The notes beneath the pieces are model-generated. The model was not told where the DNA came from. It was given only the letters and a program-made list of their open reading frames with translations, and did no database searches. From Natronosalvus hydrolyticus (lineage in GTDB: Archaea; Halobacteriota; Halobacteria; Halobacteriales; Natrialbaceae), in NCBI GenBank assembly GCA_025517525.1, contig JAOPJZ010000002.1, positions 372,001 through 436,000 of the forward strand: a stretch of 64,000 bases of DNA, given 5' to 3'. Shown here one piece after another: positions 18,960 through 30,663 of the stretch. A program made the position numbers and the translations under genes. Positions within the stretch are counted from its first letter, which is position 1; each line of letters starts with the position of its first letter.

Positions 18960-19369
18960 GGACGAATATCTGCCCGTAAGTCGTCCTGCGAAACGCAGCC
19001 GGCCTGCTCACTCTCGCCGCGTACGACAATATGACCTTCCGTGAAGTCCTACGCGCCGAAGACCTTCATCCACTGATCCAGCACCCCGTCTTTGCGTCAT
19101 ATGATCACGCGCATGGCGCCCGAATTAACGACGAACTCTACAAACAGCGGCCGATTTGTGAGACCGTCAGCTCATACGGTTTACTGTCGTCTCTTACCGG
19201 TGATTACTGACCCAGTATGCCAATAACCGGTAAAAAGTCACAGCAGACCATATCAGTGATCAAGCGATCGTACGGATCCGCCGTCCGAACGCGAGTCTGG
19301 TATCGCCAGTTGCGTGAGATCACCTTCGTTGCCACTGTCTACAACGTCAATCAAATCATCAACCAATGA
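18960..19369 (+). pseudogene. IS5-like DDE transposase C-terminal remnant
   Basis: The plus strand reads RNAAGLLTLAAYDNMTFREVLR, HPLIQHPVFASYDHAHGARINDELY, QRPICETVSS, then (after the MITE insertion) VIKRSYGSAVRTRVWYRQ and a C-terminal YNVNQIINQ before TGA at 19367-19369. This is the order of haloarchaeal IS5-like transposases, where RxxxETxxSxxKR with its final Glu is the third catalytic block. The first two-thirds of the gene is missing. Confidence 0.75.
19175..19252. mobile_element. 78-bp MITE nested in the IS5-like remnant
   Basis: The element has 27-bp imperfect terminal inverted repeats (19 of 27 matching; both inner ends read ACCGGT) around a short core. It is flanked by the direct repeat TCA (19172-19174 and 19253-19255). 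Removing the element and one TCA restores an in-frame transposase reading ETVSSVIKRSYGSAV. That is strong evidence for a transposition event into a once-intact gene. It has no coding capacity, so it must have been mobilised in trans. Confidence 0.8.
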
Positions 19370-19464
19370 ATCCCGTCGCCGCTGCAGGTTAAATAGAATC
19401 TATTAGTACCATATCTGTTATAGTATGCGTTAGAACTTTATATACATAGTTTTTGTTAAAGGTA

Positions 19465-20360
19465 GTGACTCATCTTGACGAAATCACTGTCGACGTATTG
19501 TGAGATGCTCCCGACAACGTGGAGGGAAGAATCCGATGAGCGACTGTTAGCGACAATCGCGTTCAAAACGGGGGATAATCTACAGATTTTTCAAGCATCT
19601 TGACACTTCCGAGTCACTTGAGCATGCTGTTTCTAATATCATTAATCTAGGAGCAATCGATTTCTATCAGAGTTATTAAATAGGAGTTGGCACGGTATTC
19701 ACGGTTCACCGAGGACATCGGCATCGACTTTCTGGCATTCATTTGCCAACACATGGACGAAACATACGATCTGGAGTACTCAATCTCGAATGTATCGCAG
19801 TTGTTGAAAGAACGAGGTTAATCTATCAAAAGCTGCGACGGATAGGACCGAATCTGAGGAAACTGACTGCGACGAGATCTATGACGAAATGAAACACAGC
19901 GGGGATAGACGTCACGGTTGTTTGTATCGATCAAACCAAGAAATCTGTTCAGGTCGAGGTGCATGCCGCGTGATTTCTGTGCGGTACGTGGCCAGACGTC
20001 GAACTCTCCGGCCAACGTGACTGGACGTGTCTGTCTGGTGTGATTACCGAGGACGGTGATCGCTTTTTCTCTCGGTTCGAAGAGTACGTGACCGTCGATC
20101 GCACCAATTATATCATTTTAGTATTATACAAAGAGTTCAAAGATGATCTGATTTGTTCTCGGTGGAGCACCGTACTTCCGGGCGTCGGCCGTCACCGACC
20201 TGGTGGCCCGTGTCGACCGCATGTTCGTGACGTACAGACCACTCTACCGAGCGTAACCCGGTTGAAGAATGCTGGACACTTCTTCAAGCAGCTCTCAGCA
20301 ACTAATTCGTTGGATCACTTGCTGAAATTACCTCTCTGCTATTTCCCCAGAGTAGTATTG
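19465..20360 (+). pseudogene. Decayed IS630-family transposase
   Basis: Blocks of a haloarchaeal IS630 transposase appear in order: HLDEITVD at a GTG at 19465 and KHLDTSESLEHAV (about 19593). Next come MDETYDLEYSIS with LLKERG (about 19753) and IDQTKKSVQVEVHA (about 19927, including the first catalytic Asp). They continue with SGQRDWTCLSGVITEDGDRFF and FEEYVT (about 20010-20090), then a shifted frame with GAPYFRASAVTDL (second Asp lost) and finally LLQAALSN. Multiple stops and frameshifts make it dead. No terminal repeats could be identified with confidence. Confidence 0.8.
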
Positions 20361-20541
20361 GTGTGCCTATATACGGGTCACACGTACTCCGGTCAGTTAC
20401 TGATCAAAAACGCGTTTCTCGATTTCGTCATGCCACCGTTTCGGCGCTGCTGTTCGACCCGGAATCGAACAGATATGGGGAGTTCTGTACAATTGTGAGT
20501 CAATACGGCCCGGTCACTACCTCGAGAGCGCCCCCTCGAGG

Positions 20542-22695
<2,154 letters not shown>

Positions 22696-22708
22696 TTATC
22701 CTCTTCGC

Positions 22709-22718
22709 CTATTAAAAT
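22709..22718 (-). promoter_or_regulatory. TATA-like box of katG
   Basis: On the minus strand an A/T-only run (ATTTTAAT) lies about 25-30 bases before the katG ATG at 22686. That is the spacing for a leaderless haloarchaeal transcript. Confidence 0.5.
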
Positions 22719-22778
22719 TGTCTACTTTGGAAACGACTTCTTTTCTATATGGGAATATATCTTCGTCTATCAAGAATC

Positions 22779-24263
22779 TCAACGGCGTTCCACGAGTGCG
22801 TCTGCCTTGCTCCGTACCCGAATCGGTTCGAGGCGGTCAGCTAACGTTTTTGCCTCCTCGAGTTTGGTCGTCGTTTCGGCGTAAATCGTATACAGTGGCT
22901 CTTCGAGGGCGATTTCGTTTCCTACCGTCTGATGAATGACGAGGCCGGCGCAGACGTCCAAGGGTGCACCGGCACGACGGGCCAGATCACAGAGCTGTCG
23001 GTTGTCGACGCGGGTCGCGATACCTGCCCGCGATGCACGGACCGTGGCAGACTCCGTACCGGGCTCCAGGTCGCTCGATTCGACCGACGGGTCACCGTTC
23101 TGTGCCGTAATGATCCGACGGAACCGCTCGAGGGCGCGACCCGAATTGAGGATGTCGGCTGCGGAGGCGTCGACACCGCAATGCTCGAGCAGCATGTCGG
23201 CGAGTCGGACCGATTTGACCCGCAGCGACTCCGGGGCATCCTCGGCTCCTTCGAGGACCGCGAGCACGTCTCGAGCCTCGAGGACAGGACCGACACCGCG
23301 GCCAACCGGGTCCGTTCCGTGGGTGATAGCGCAGGCGATGTCCATCTCGAGGTAGACCCCGACGCGTTTGAAATCGTCCGCAAGTTCTCGTGCTGCCACG
23401 AGACTCTCGACTTTCGCTCCCTCACCGTAGGGGATATCGATAACCACGTGGCTCGAGCCAGCACTGCGTTTTTTCGAGAGGACCGACGCGATGAGTTGCC
23501 CCGTCGGGTCGACCGAAAGCGGATATTCGGCCCGAATAATCTCGTCGTCGACGGGGGAGAGGTCGACGCCGCCACCCCAGACGAGACAGCCGTTCGTCTC
23601 GTCGACGATCGATTCGATGTCGGCCATCGCGAACTCGACGTCACAGAAGACTTCCATGACGTCAGCGGTGCCCGCTGGCGACGTGACCGCTCGCGACGAC
23701 GTTTTCGGCATCGTCAACCCGGCCTCGGCCACGATAGCCACGAGAATCGGCGTTACACAGTTACCCGCCACACCACCGATCGAGTGTTTGTCCGCAACGA
23801 CGGGACTCTCCCAGCGCAGTTGCTGTCCAACCCCGCTCATCGCCTCCGTGAGGTGCTTGGTCTCCTCGAGTGAGAGCCCGTTCGTGTAGACAGCCGAGAC
23901 GTAGGCGCTGAGTTCGATATCTGACAATCGATTTTCGTGGATATCGGTGACGATTGCCTCGAGTTCGTGTGCCTCGAGTTCGATATCGTCCAGTTTCTTT
24001 CGCACGTACCGGACCGACTGCGGTGTGCCGGCGAGCGTGACACCGACCACACCGTGGATGTGGTGAAGTGGTTCGGTAACGCCGACGGTTCCCGGATTGA
24101 CCAGTTCGTCTGTCCGTTTCACAATTCCCGTCGTCGTCCCCTCGTCGTGGTCGATCCGGACCCGATCGAGTGGATGAGCCCCCAGTTCGCCCGCATCGTT
24201 CGAGTGGAGCAAAACGAGTGGCCGACTCGTCCCGATATCGATCGTCGCAGCCTCGAGTTGCAT
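22779..24263 (-). CDS. AMP phosphorylase (archaeal thymidine-phosphorylase family)
   Basis: A 494-residue enzyme that phosphorolyses AMP (also CMP/UMP) to ribose-1,5-bisphosphate, the first step of the archaeal pathway that feeds NMP ribose into the type III RuBisCO route. An N-terminal extension (about 1-90) precedes the thymidine-phosphorylase fold. KHSIGG at 159-164 and KTSSRAVTSPAGTADVME at 187-204 are the phosphate/nucleoside-site motifs; a C-terminal alpha/beta domain ends the protein. The extension and overall length fit archaeal AMP phosphorylase rather than bacterial DeoA (about 440). No RuBisCO or isomerase gene is adjacent. Confidence 0.92.
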   Translation of the reverse strand: MQLEAATIDIGTSRPLVLLHSNDAGELGAHPLDRVRIDHDEGTTTGIVKRTDELVNPGTVGVTEPLHHIHGVVGVTLAGTPQSVRYVRKKLDDIELEAHELEAIVTDIHENRLSDIELSAYVSAVYTNGLSLEETKHLTEAMSGVGQQLRWESPVVADKHSIGGVAGNCVTPILVAIVAEAGLTMPKTSSRAVTSPAGTADVMEVFCDVEFAMADIESIVDETNGCLVWGGGVDLSPVDDEIIRAEYPLSVDPTGQLIASVLSKKRSAGSSHVVIDIPYGEGAKVESLVAARELADDFKRVGVYLEMDIACAITHGTDPVGRGVGPVLEARDVLAVLEGAEDAPESLRVKSVRLADMLLEHCGVDASAADILNSGRALERFRRIITAQNGDPSVESSDLEPGTESATVRASRAGIATRVDNRQLCDLARRAGAPLDVCAGLVIHQTVGNEIALEEPLYTIYAETTTKLEEAKTLADRLEPIRVRSKADALVERR

Positions 24264-24479
24264 TCGTTCAGAGAGAGATTGCGCGTCGGTAAAACGGTGT
24301 GGGCGATCTTGCGGCGGTTCCTATCGTCGTTCACCAACGATTGCCATCTTGGACCGGCAATATATCATCTCGAGTCGACAATACCGGTTAACAGTAACAT
24401 CGTATGGCAGGGCAGGGAATCTCTCGACGCTTGATAGGGTACGCAGAAACGGCTTCTGGAACCGGTACAGCAGTCCGTA

Positions 24480-25103
24480 TCAGGCGTTCGCTGGCGGCTT
24501 TCCAACCGGAATCAGGTACAGCGACTCGAGTGGATCCGGGAGCGACAGCGCATCGTTGACCTCGGTATCGGAGAACGCCCCAACTGGGCAGCTACACAGG
24601 CCACGCGACGTACAGACGAGATGGACGTTCTCGGCAGCGTGACCCGCTTCCATGTGCACGTACCGCTCGCCGTGTTCGGGATACTGTCGCCGTGTTCGAT
24701 CGTAGTCAGCAGCTAGTGCGAGTGAGACCGGTGCGTCGTTGACCACCGCCTGCTCCAATGCTGCCGCGGTGAGTTCGTCGTGAACCGCGGTTTCGACTAC
24801 CACCTCGAGTGCGTGTTCTCTCGGCTCGTATCGGTACACTCCCGGCTCCAGGTCTTCGCTACCTGCCGGAGAGACCTCGAGGAACGCAACTAGTGGATAC
24901 GTCGCGCCGGCGCTCGGTGCGGCCCGCATTTCGACCCCATCTCTCGTGTGAGTCGTTCCCTGTGCGGCCCAGAGGATCTGAGAAACGTCCTCGAGTCCGA
25001 CCGGTTTCGAAGTAAACGACCGACGGCTTTCTCTGGTCGCGATTGCTCGTTCGACGCTCGTCGACCCGTCTGTGTCAGGGGCTGGGAGTGCTATCGTCGC
25101 CAT
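24480..25103 (-). CDS. SagB-type nitroreductase-family protein
   Basis: A 207-residue FMN-binding protein of the SagB/ThcOx dehydrogenase branch. It shows the RESRRSF flavin-phosphate motif at 28-34, LEDVSQILWAAQG, the APSAGATYPL strand, and a C-terminal HMEAGHAAENVHL with the LCSCPVGAF segment. SagB enzymes oxidise azolines in peptide natural-product pathways, but stand-alone relatives are common in archaea and have no known substrate. There is no YcaO cyclodehydratase or precursor peptide nearby, so a RiPP role is not supported. Confidence 0.85.
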   Translation of the reverse strand: MATIALPAPDTDGSTSVERAIATRESRRSFTSKPVGLEDVSQILWAAQGTTHTRDGVEMRAAPSAGATYPLVAFLEVSPAGSEDLEPGVYRYEPREHALEVVVETAVHDELTAAALEQAVVNDAPVSLALAADYDRTRRQYPEHGERYVHMEAGHAAENVHLVCTSRGLCSCPVGAFSDTEVNDALSLPDPLESLYLIPVGKPPANA

Positions 25104-25426
25104 ACCGGGTATACGAGCGGGGCCAAAAAATACACCCAGTACGACGAGGCCAGAAGAGGACGCTTACAGCACTCTTTCACGCCACGCCTGTCCTGTCACA
25201 GTTTGCATCCACACGCACCAATCCGCCCCCACAAAACTCGCTTCAGTACCCTCCCAACCGTCGACCCGGGAGTGTAATCGAACACATCCGCATGATTTCT
25301 CACAAGTGCAGGATTGGGAAGCAACTCAGTACCCCGTCCCATCTTGACGGTAGCCAACGCTTACCCCCAAAGTATAATTGCTGTCGTCGGTGTACCGCCG
25401 CTACCAGCTATCATGGACGGTACACA

Positions 25427-26173
25427 ATGAGTGAACGTCACGATCACCGAATCCTCGTCCCCATTGATGTCCTTGGCGCTGCGTCAATCCCGACGACGGT
25501 AATCGACGCGCTCGCCTCGATACCGGTCGTCCTGCTCGGGTATCACGAGATTCCCGACCAAACGTCACCCCAGCAGGCACAGTCGGCCCACGAAGAGCGG
25601 GCACGGGCAGAACTGGAGGAGCGCCGTGAGGCGTTCGAAAACGCCGGTTGTGCCGTTAGCACGCGCCTCGTGTTTACCCACGACCGGTTCAAAACGTTCG
25701 AACGTATCGCCCTCGAGACCGCCTGTGATTCGGTCCTGCTACCGAATCCCGCCCCGGTTCTCGAGACGATGCTCGTCGCGATTCGCGGTGACGTCAACGT
25801 CGAGCACGTCGCCGAACTGGTCGCAGCGATCCTCACCGACACCGACATCGACGTCACGCTCTATCACGTCGCATCGAGTGAATCAGGACGCAAGCGAGGG
25901 GAAACCGCGCTCGAGGTTGGAGCCTCGGTTCTCGAGGCGCACGGGATCGAACGGGATCGAATCCACACAACCGTCGTCGATGGCAAGCCAACCGACGCTA
26001 TCCTCGAGGCGGCAACAGACCACGACCTGCTCGTCGTCGGCGAAAGCAGACCCTCTATACGGCGAATGATTTTCCGGGACCGAGCCGAACGGATCGCCAG
26101 GCGGTCGGTCGATCCAGTCATCATCGTTCGTGGCGAGTATCTGGAAACGGACGAGCCAGCTACCGACGAATAG
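25427..26173 (+). CDS. UspA-family universal stress protein
   Basis: A 248-residue protein with two UspA-like halves. The C-terminal half (about 125-242) carries the nucleotide-binding pattern: HDLLVVGESRPSIRRMIFRD, followed by VDPVIIVRG. The start at 25427 begins directly with a normal MSERHDHRILVPID strand. An earlier in-frame ATG at 25043 would add 128 residues without family likeness and crosses the divergent SagB promoter. The DUF389 gene follows 138 bases downstream, a pairing suggesting related membrane-stress or transport roles. Confidence 0.85.
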   Translation: MSERHDHRILVPIDVLGAASIPTTVIDALASIPVVLLGYHEIPDQTSPQQAQSAHEERARAELEERREAFENAGCAVSTRLVFTHDRFKTFERIALETACDSVLLPNPAPVLETMLVAIRGDVNVEHVAELVAAILTDTDIDVTLYHVASSESGRKRGETALEVGASVLEAHGIERDRIHTTVVDGKPTDAILEAATDHDLLVVGESRPSIRRMIFRDRAERIARRSVDPVIIVRGEYLETDEPATDE

Positions 26174-26311
26174 GCCCTGGCCAGCACGAAACGTCCGTCA
26201 ACGACCCCTCCATCCACTCTGTGGGCTCCGACGGTGCCAGCAACAGGATGGGGCGGACCCATCCGTTCGCCGCCCCCATACATTTACTCTCAGACGTGGG
26301 CGGACAACTAC

Positions 26312-27682
26312 ATGCGTTATCTCGAAATCGCGGTACCGGAGGGTGCTCGAGGCCCCGTACTGGATATCCTCGAAGACGAGGGTATCGATTACGTCGTGAG
26401 CGACGAGACGAGCGGTCGGGGCTATACCGCAGTCGTTCGGTTTCCACTGCCGACACGGGCCGTCGAGCATGTCCTCGACCGATTGAACCGCGCCGGAATC
26501 GGCGATGAGACGCGCGTCGTCGTGGTCGACGCCGAAACCGTCATCTCCCAGCAGTTCGAGGACCTGCTCGAGCAATACAGTCAGGGCGGCACGAAGGGCG
26601 CACGAACCTCGAGGCAGGTACTCCGGACGAAAGCCGACGAGCTCACCCCCGTGTTCTCAATCTACGTGACGATGTTGCTCATCAGTGCTGTCGTCGCTAC
26701 CGTCGGACTGCTGGCAGATTCCCCTGCAGTCGTTGTCGGATCGATGGTCATCGCACCGTTGATCGGCCCCGCGCTCGCGGCGAACGTCGGCATCGTCACC
26801 GGTGACGACGACCTCAAGAGAACCGGATTTGTCTATCAGGCAAGCGGCCTCATGATCGTCGTCGCCGCCTCGATTGGCCTTGCCACGCTGGGTCGACTGG
26901 CTGGCCTGGAGCCAGGCGGCGTCGATATCGTCGTGGTGGCTGAACTGCAAGAACGGGTCTCGCCAAATCTGCTCTCACTGGCGGTCGCACTGGGTGCCGG
27001 TGTCGCTGGCATACTGAGCCTGACGCGTGGGTTTTCCGAGGCCATCGTCGGCGTGATGATCGCTGCAGCACTCATTCCGCCCGCCGCCGCAGTCGGGATC
27101 ACGGTGGCCTGGGGCATGTACGGGGCCGCAATGGGAGCAGCGATTCTCGTCGCCGTCAACGTGCTTTCGATCAACCTCGCCGCACTCGCCACCCTCTGGG
27201 TCGCCGGGTACCGACCACAGGGGCTGTTCGACGTGTCGCCGACTCGCAAGCAGACGTACACGTATGCGGCTATCTTCGGGATCGGACTACTCGTCCTCGC
27301 TGCGCCGCTTGCGAGTATTACCGTCCTCGATTTTCAGACGACTCAACTCTCCTCGAGTGCAAACGAAGAGATCGATTCGGCACTCGAGGAAGCCGAATAC
27401 GAGACGCTCGAGGTCGAATCTGTCGAGGTACGACTCGACGACGACTATCCAATTCGGTCGGTCGATCGGATCGTCGTCACCGCCTCCGGCGATGATCCGG
27501 GACAGATACCCGAGTTAACCGACCGCATCCACGACGCGGTCACAGACCACACTGACGAAGGAGTCGTCCTTGAGGTCCGGTTCATTATCGCGACCGAGCG
27601 GGGTGACGACGTGGATGACGAACTCGAGTATCGGTCACGGACAGTCACGACTGGTAGCCACACCAGTTTTCAGGTCTGTTGA
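26312..27682 (+). CDS. DUF389 / TIGR00341 membrane protein
   Basis: A 456-residue membrane protein. It has an N-terminal soluble ferredoxin-like regulatory portion (about 1-110), about six to seven transmembrane helices (about 125-335, including SMVIAPLIGPALAANVG and the AALIPPAAAVGI block) and a C-terminal soluble domain. TIGR00341 proteins are widespread in haloarchaea; their function is unknown, though inositol- or ion-related roles have been proposed for bacterial relatives. The start at 26312 opens with MRYLEIAVPEG. An upstream in-frame start at 26234 is not conserved-looking. Confidence 0.88.
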   Translation: MRYLEIAVPEGARGPVLDILEDEGIDYVVSDETSGRGYTAVVRFPLPTRAVEHVLDRLNRAGIGDETRVVVVDAETVISQQFEDLLEQYSQGGTKGARTSRQVLRTKADELTPVFSIYVTMLLISAVVATVGLLADSPAVVVGSMVIAPLIGPALAANVGIVTGDDDLKRTGFVYQASGLMIVVAASIGLATLGRLAGLEPGGVDIVVVAELQERVSPNLLSLAVALGAGVAGILSLTRGFSEAIVGVMIAAALIPPAAAVGITVAWGMYGAAMGAAILVAVNVLSINLAALATLWVAGYRPQGLFDVSPTRKQTYTYAAIFGIGLLVLAAPLASITVLDFQTTQLSSSANEEIDSALEEAEYETLEVESVEVRLDDDYPIRSVDRIVVTASGDDPGQIPELTDRIHDAVTDHTDEGVVLEVRFIIATERGDDVDDELEYRSRTVTTGSHTSFQVC

Positions 27683-28079
27683 TAGTTCCATTCAATGATA
27701 ATTCTCCGGAGTCGTATTGAATACACAGCGTGTATGTCATACGAGATTCGGTTTGACTCGATTTGCGACGCTGGTGAGCGCTCCGTGCTTGCCCCTAAGT
27801 TCCATACAGGAACGGAACGCGTCGGCGACTGCGAGCAAGTCGAGTACACTGATGTCAGCACGATCGATGACAAAACTGACCGGATCGACGATATCGCTAA
27901 CCTGTTCGAGTCCTTGAACCTACTTTCAAGGGATTCACCGTCTAATTTTCGGGAAAGTACACGAAATCTCCGCATTTGTTCATTATCTTGCACGGCGTCT
28001 ATTTATCCACACTCATGCAATCAAGAGTTGTCTACAGCCAAACCGTACAGCTTCTGACCACCTCCCTCGAGGTCCGCCG
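27683..28079. other. Gap with weak protein-like fragments, nothing assigned
   Basis: About 400 bases. The plus strand contains a frame reading MSYEIRFDSICDAGERSVLAP and the minus strand one reading ISVLDLLAVADAF. Either could be a fragment of an old gene. Neither has an identifiable family, and composition is more AT-rich than the flanking genes. Confidence 0.35.
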
Positions 28080-28925
28080 ATGAGCACGTCCTCGAGGGCC
28101 GCCCACGTCGGCCATCAGATTCGGAGCGGAGCGGGCTACGGGGCTTCCCGAGTCCGAAAACCCGCGTTTTACCTTCTGACGGTCGCGTTCGTGGCGTTCC
28201 TCGTGTTCGCCCTGAGGGAGACGATGGCGATGGTCGTCACCGCGTGGCTCGGCGGGTACGCCTTTCCCGGCCACCGCGTCCATCACGTCATGATCGGCGG
28301 TACCTTGGCGGTATTCGTGGCTATGGTCGCCGTGCAGTTGTTTCGGCCAACCAAGCGTGTGGGGGCGTTACAGGCGGCACTCGCGTTCGTCATCGCGGCG
28401 TTCGCACTCACTGCGATCGCGTCGGGACTGGTGGCCGCCGGTGAAGTACTGGTGTTCCTCGTTCCGGTCGTGCTGATCTCCCTGTTGCACCCTGCCCGCA
28501 GCGAACTCCTGGCCCGTCCCAAAGGAGTCGACCGCCGCGTACTCGCCATCGCGAGCGTCGGCGCAATCGGATTCGCGGCGCTCGCCGTCACCGAGTTCGT
28601 GAACCACACCACGTTGGCCGACGAACACGTCCTTTTCGGCCACTACGAGTTCATGCTGTTTGGACTGGTCTCAATCGGTCTGTTCGGCCTACTCGGCGCA
28701 TTGAAGCCCACTGGATGGCGGATCCCCCTCTACGCCGCCGGCGTACTGGCGCTCCTCTTTGCCGTCAGTTCGCTGACTTTCCCCGGCGCCGAACAGGGTT
28801 CGAGCCTCGGCACCGTCAGTGCAATCGCAGTGATTCTCTGGGCAATCGCACTAATCGGCGTCTCAGAGTACGTCAAGCGCGGCGACTCGAGTGAACCGCA
28901 GGAGGACGCGGCGTCGTCGGACTGA
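28080..28925 (+). CDS. Polytopic membrane protein, function unknown
   Basis: A 281-residue protein with about seven hydrophobic helices: near 31-60, 64-82, 92-114, 117-130, 148-170, 183-205 and 215-262. A basic N-terminus and a short acidic tail (SSEPQEDAASSD) complete it. An HRVHHVMIGG segment places two histidines near the membrane surface of helix 2. I do not recognise the family. It stands alone between the DUF389 gene and an AT-rich gap. Confidence 0.7.
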   Translation: MSTSSRAAHVGHQIRSGAGYGASRVRKPAFYLLTVAFVAFLVFALRETMAMVVTAWLGGYAFPGHRVHHVMIGGTLAVFVAMVAVQLFRPTKRVGALQAALAFVIAAFALTAIASGLVAAGEVLVFLVPVVLISLLHPARSELLARPKGVDRRVLAIASVGAIGFAALAVTEFVNHTTLADEHVLFGHYEFMLFGLVSIGLFGLLGALKPTGWRIPLYAAGVLALLFAVSSLTFPGAEQGSSLGTVSAIAVILWAIALIGVSEYVKRGDSSEPQEDAASSD

Positions 28926-29390
28926 ACGCGAGACGGGAAGAGTAAGTGGTGCCACCCGCTTTTCGGGTTTGAACCACGAGCTGTCCCTCAGACACCTCAG
29001 GAACTGTCATATATGTCATCTGTGGAGTCATCCTCATCCACTGTCTATCAAGAACGGCGTGCTGAATGCACCCTCTATATTGATCATTCCAGTTTTGATG
29101 AAATCACAGTAGACCGTATAGTCCTTGTTGCATATAATTCGTGAGCCGTGCACGACAGTTCCTACAGATTTAGCCAGATCGAATCAGTCGATAGCGGGCA
29201 AAGACTGACCGGTGAGGAACACAATCCATAAGAAGATTATCAAAAACTCTGTGTGAAATATAGTGAATGAATTCAACAGTGTAGCACTCTTGGATAACCA
29301 ATTGATGAAGGGCCGAAGGGATTGCACGAGGTTTACTTGGAGTACGGCTGCATACCCTTATCTTGGTTGACATCCTTAGATGTACTATTT
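28926..29390. other. AT-rich gap with a possible MITE end
   Basis: No gene is visible. Bases 29100-29118 read, on the minus strand, TACGGTCTACTGTGATTT. This closely matches the terminal repeat of the 78-bp MITE at 19175-19252. A poorly matching partner end may lie near 29010-29030. Confidence 0.35.
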
Positions 29391-30275
29391 ATGAAAAACT
29401 ACGAATCTACTATCGGGGCGGATGAGGAAATAGATCACGACCGACTGAAGGATCTCGTTTACAATTCGCTGAGCGCCGAATTCGCATCCGTTCGAGACGG
29501 GAAGCCAGCAGTCTATCCCGTGGTCCCGTACTACGACCACGAACAGGAGATCATCGCAGTAACCTCACCACCGGCATACGCCGGCAAGATCGAGAACGTC
29601 AGGCATAATTCTCGGGTTGCACTGCTTCTCCACGACGACGGGGGTGAATACCTCGTGATTGGTGACGGGCAGATTCGTGACATCGATCTCGATGCAAGCG
29701 CCGAAAAAAACCTCATCCGCAACGAACCCGAGACCCCCAAGCGGGGCGCTGTCGAGGAAGGTGTGAAGTTCTATGAGTCAAGACTCGGTCAGTTGCTCTT
29801 CGGGTGGTACGCTCTACGGCTTGTCGTCGATATCACCCCGAGATCAATGGTTCGACTCGGGGACCGGACCTCTATTGCGGAGAGCAGTAACTGGGAAGCC
29901 GCAGACATGGACGCAGACGAAGCGAACACCTACGAACGTACGGTCCTTTCAATCGTCGGTGAGGATGGATATCCGCTCATCGAACCGTTCACGTCACTCA
30001 CGATCGATGGTGACGGTGCAACACTTGATTCTGAACTGACAGCGAGCGTGGACGACGAACAGTTCGCCTGTCTTCTCCTTCACTTCCAGAGCGAGAACGG
30101 GAATCGGAACGGGCAGCGTGTAATCCGTGGCCGAATTCTACACCGTGATGGCTCGTCGATATTCGTTCCAGGGAGTTCGTACGCGTTCAAATTGGATGGT
30201 GTCCTCGATTTCTTCCGATTCATGCTCGATGGCCGACGTCGGACGAAAGCATATTTCCGGAAGAATCCACGCTAA
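29391..30275 (+). CDS. PNPOx-like flavin-binding protein
   Basis: A 294-residue protein built from two split-barrel halves of the pyridoxamine-5'-phosphate-oxidase-like fold. The first half (about 10-145) has the typical start (ASVRDGKPAVYPVVPYY) and the AYAGKIENVRHNSRVALLLHD strand. The second (about 180-290) is more diverged. Such proteins bind FMN or F420 and reduce unknown substrates. The start at 29391 is preferred over 29322, because the extra 23 residues are hydrophobic and not family-like. It is monocistronic. Confidence 0.75.
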   Translation: MKNYESTIGADEEIDHDRLKDLVYNSLSAEFASVRDGKPAVYPVVPYYDHEQEIIAVTSPPAYAGKIENVRHNSRVALLLHDDGGEYLVIGDGQIRDIDLDASAEKNLIRNEPETPKRGAVEEGVKFYESRLGQLLFGWYALRLVVDITPRSMVRLGDRTSIAESSNWEAADMDADEANTYERTVLSIVGEDGYPLIEPFTSLTIDGDGATLDSELTASVDDEQFACLLLHFQSENGNRNGQRVIRGRILHRDGSSIFVPGSSYAFKLDGVLDFFRFMLDGRRRTKAYFRKNPR

Positions 30276-30663
30276 ATACCACCAAATCAGGGGATTACTG
30301 GACGACCAGCGCCCGAAATCCGCCGTCTACCTCGCATGGCATTCTGAACATCTTACACAACTGGTAGGAATCAAAACAACCTGTTCAAATCGCTACTGAA
30401 TAGATTCTCGGAATGTTGCACACTATTGTTACCAATTGACGTATCACCCATACATCATTGCGATACATCGCCCACCTGTATCCAGCAGGCAGACCGTATC
30501 AAGTGCTGATGATCTCGACAAAGCCACTGCACCATGGGTCTCATGCGTTCGACAGTCCTCCGAATTACCAGCGTAACTGTGCCCCGAGTGCGTGACAGCT
30601 CAGTTCTGTCAAGACGCGCCACGAACGGTTCAATAGTGCACCGACGTGACCGATCCTGACACA
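30276..30663. other. Gap without a recognisable gene
   Basis: The sequence between the flavoprotein gene and the end of the PolB gene is open for about 95 codons on the minus strand. The translation is arginine-rich and not protein-like. No repeat or terminator stands out. Confidence 0.4.

Noticed and set aside
30254..30263. TTTCCGGAAG as another member of the TTTCCGG regulon
   Set aside because: It lies inside the flavoprotein coding region, lacks the outer CG bases and has no TATA box at the set spacing.
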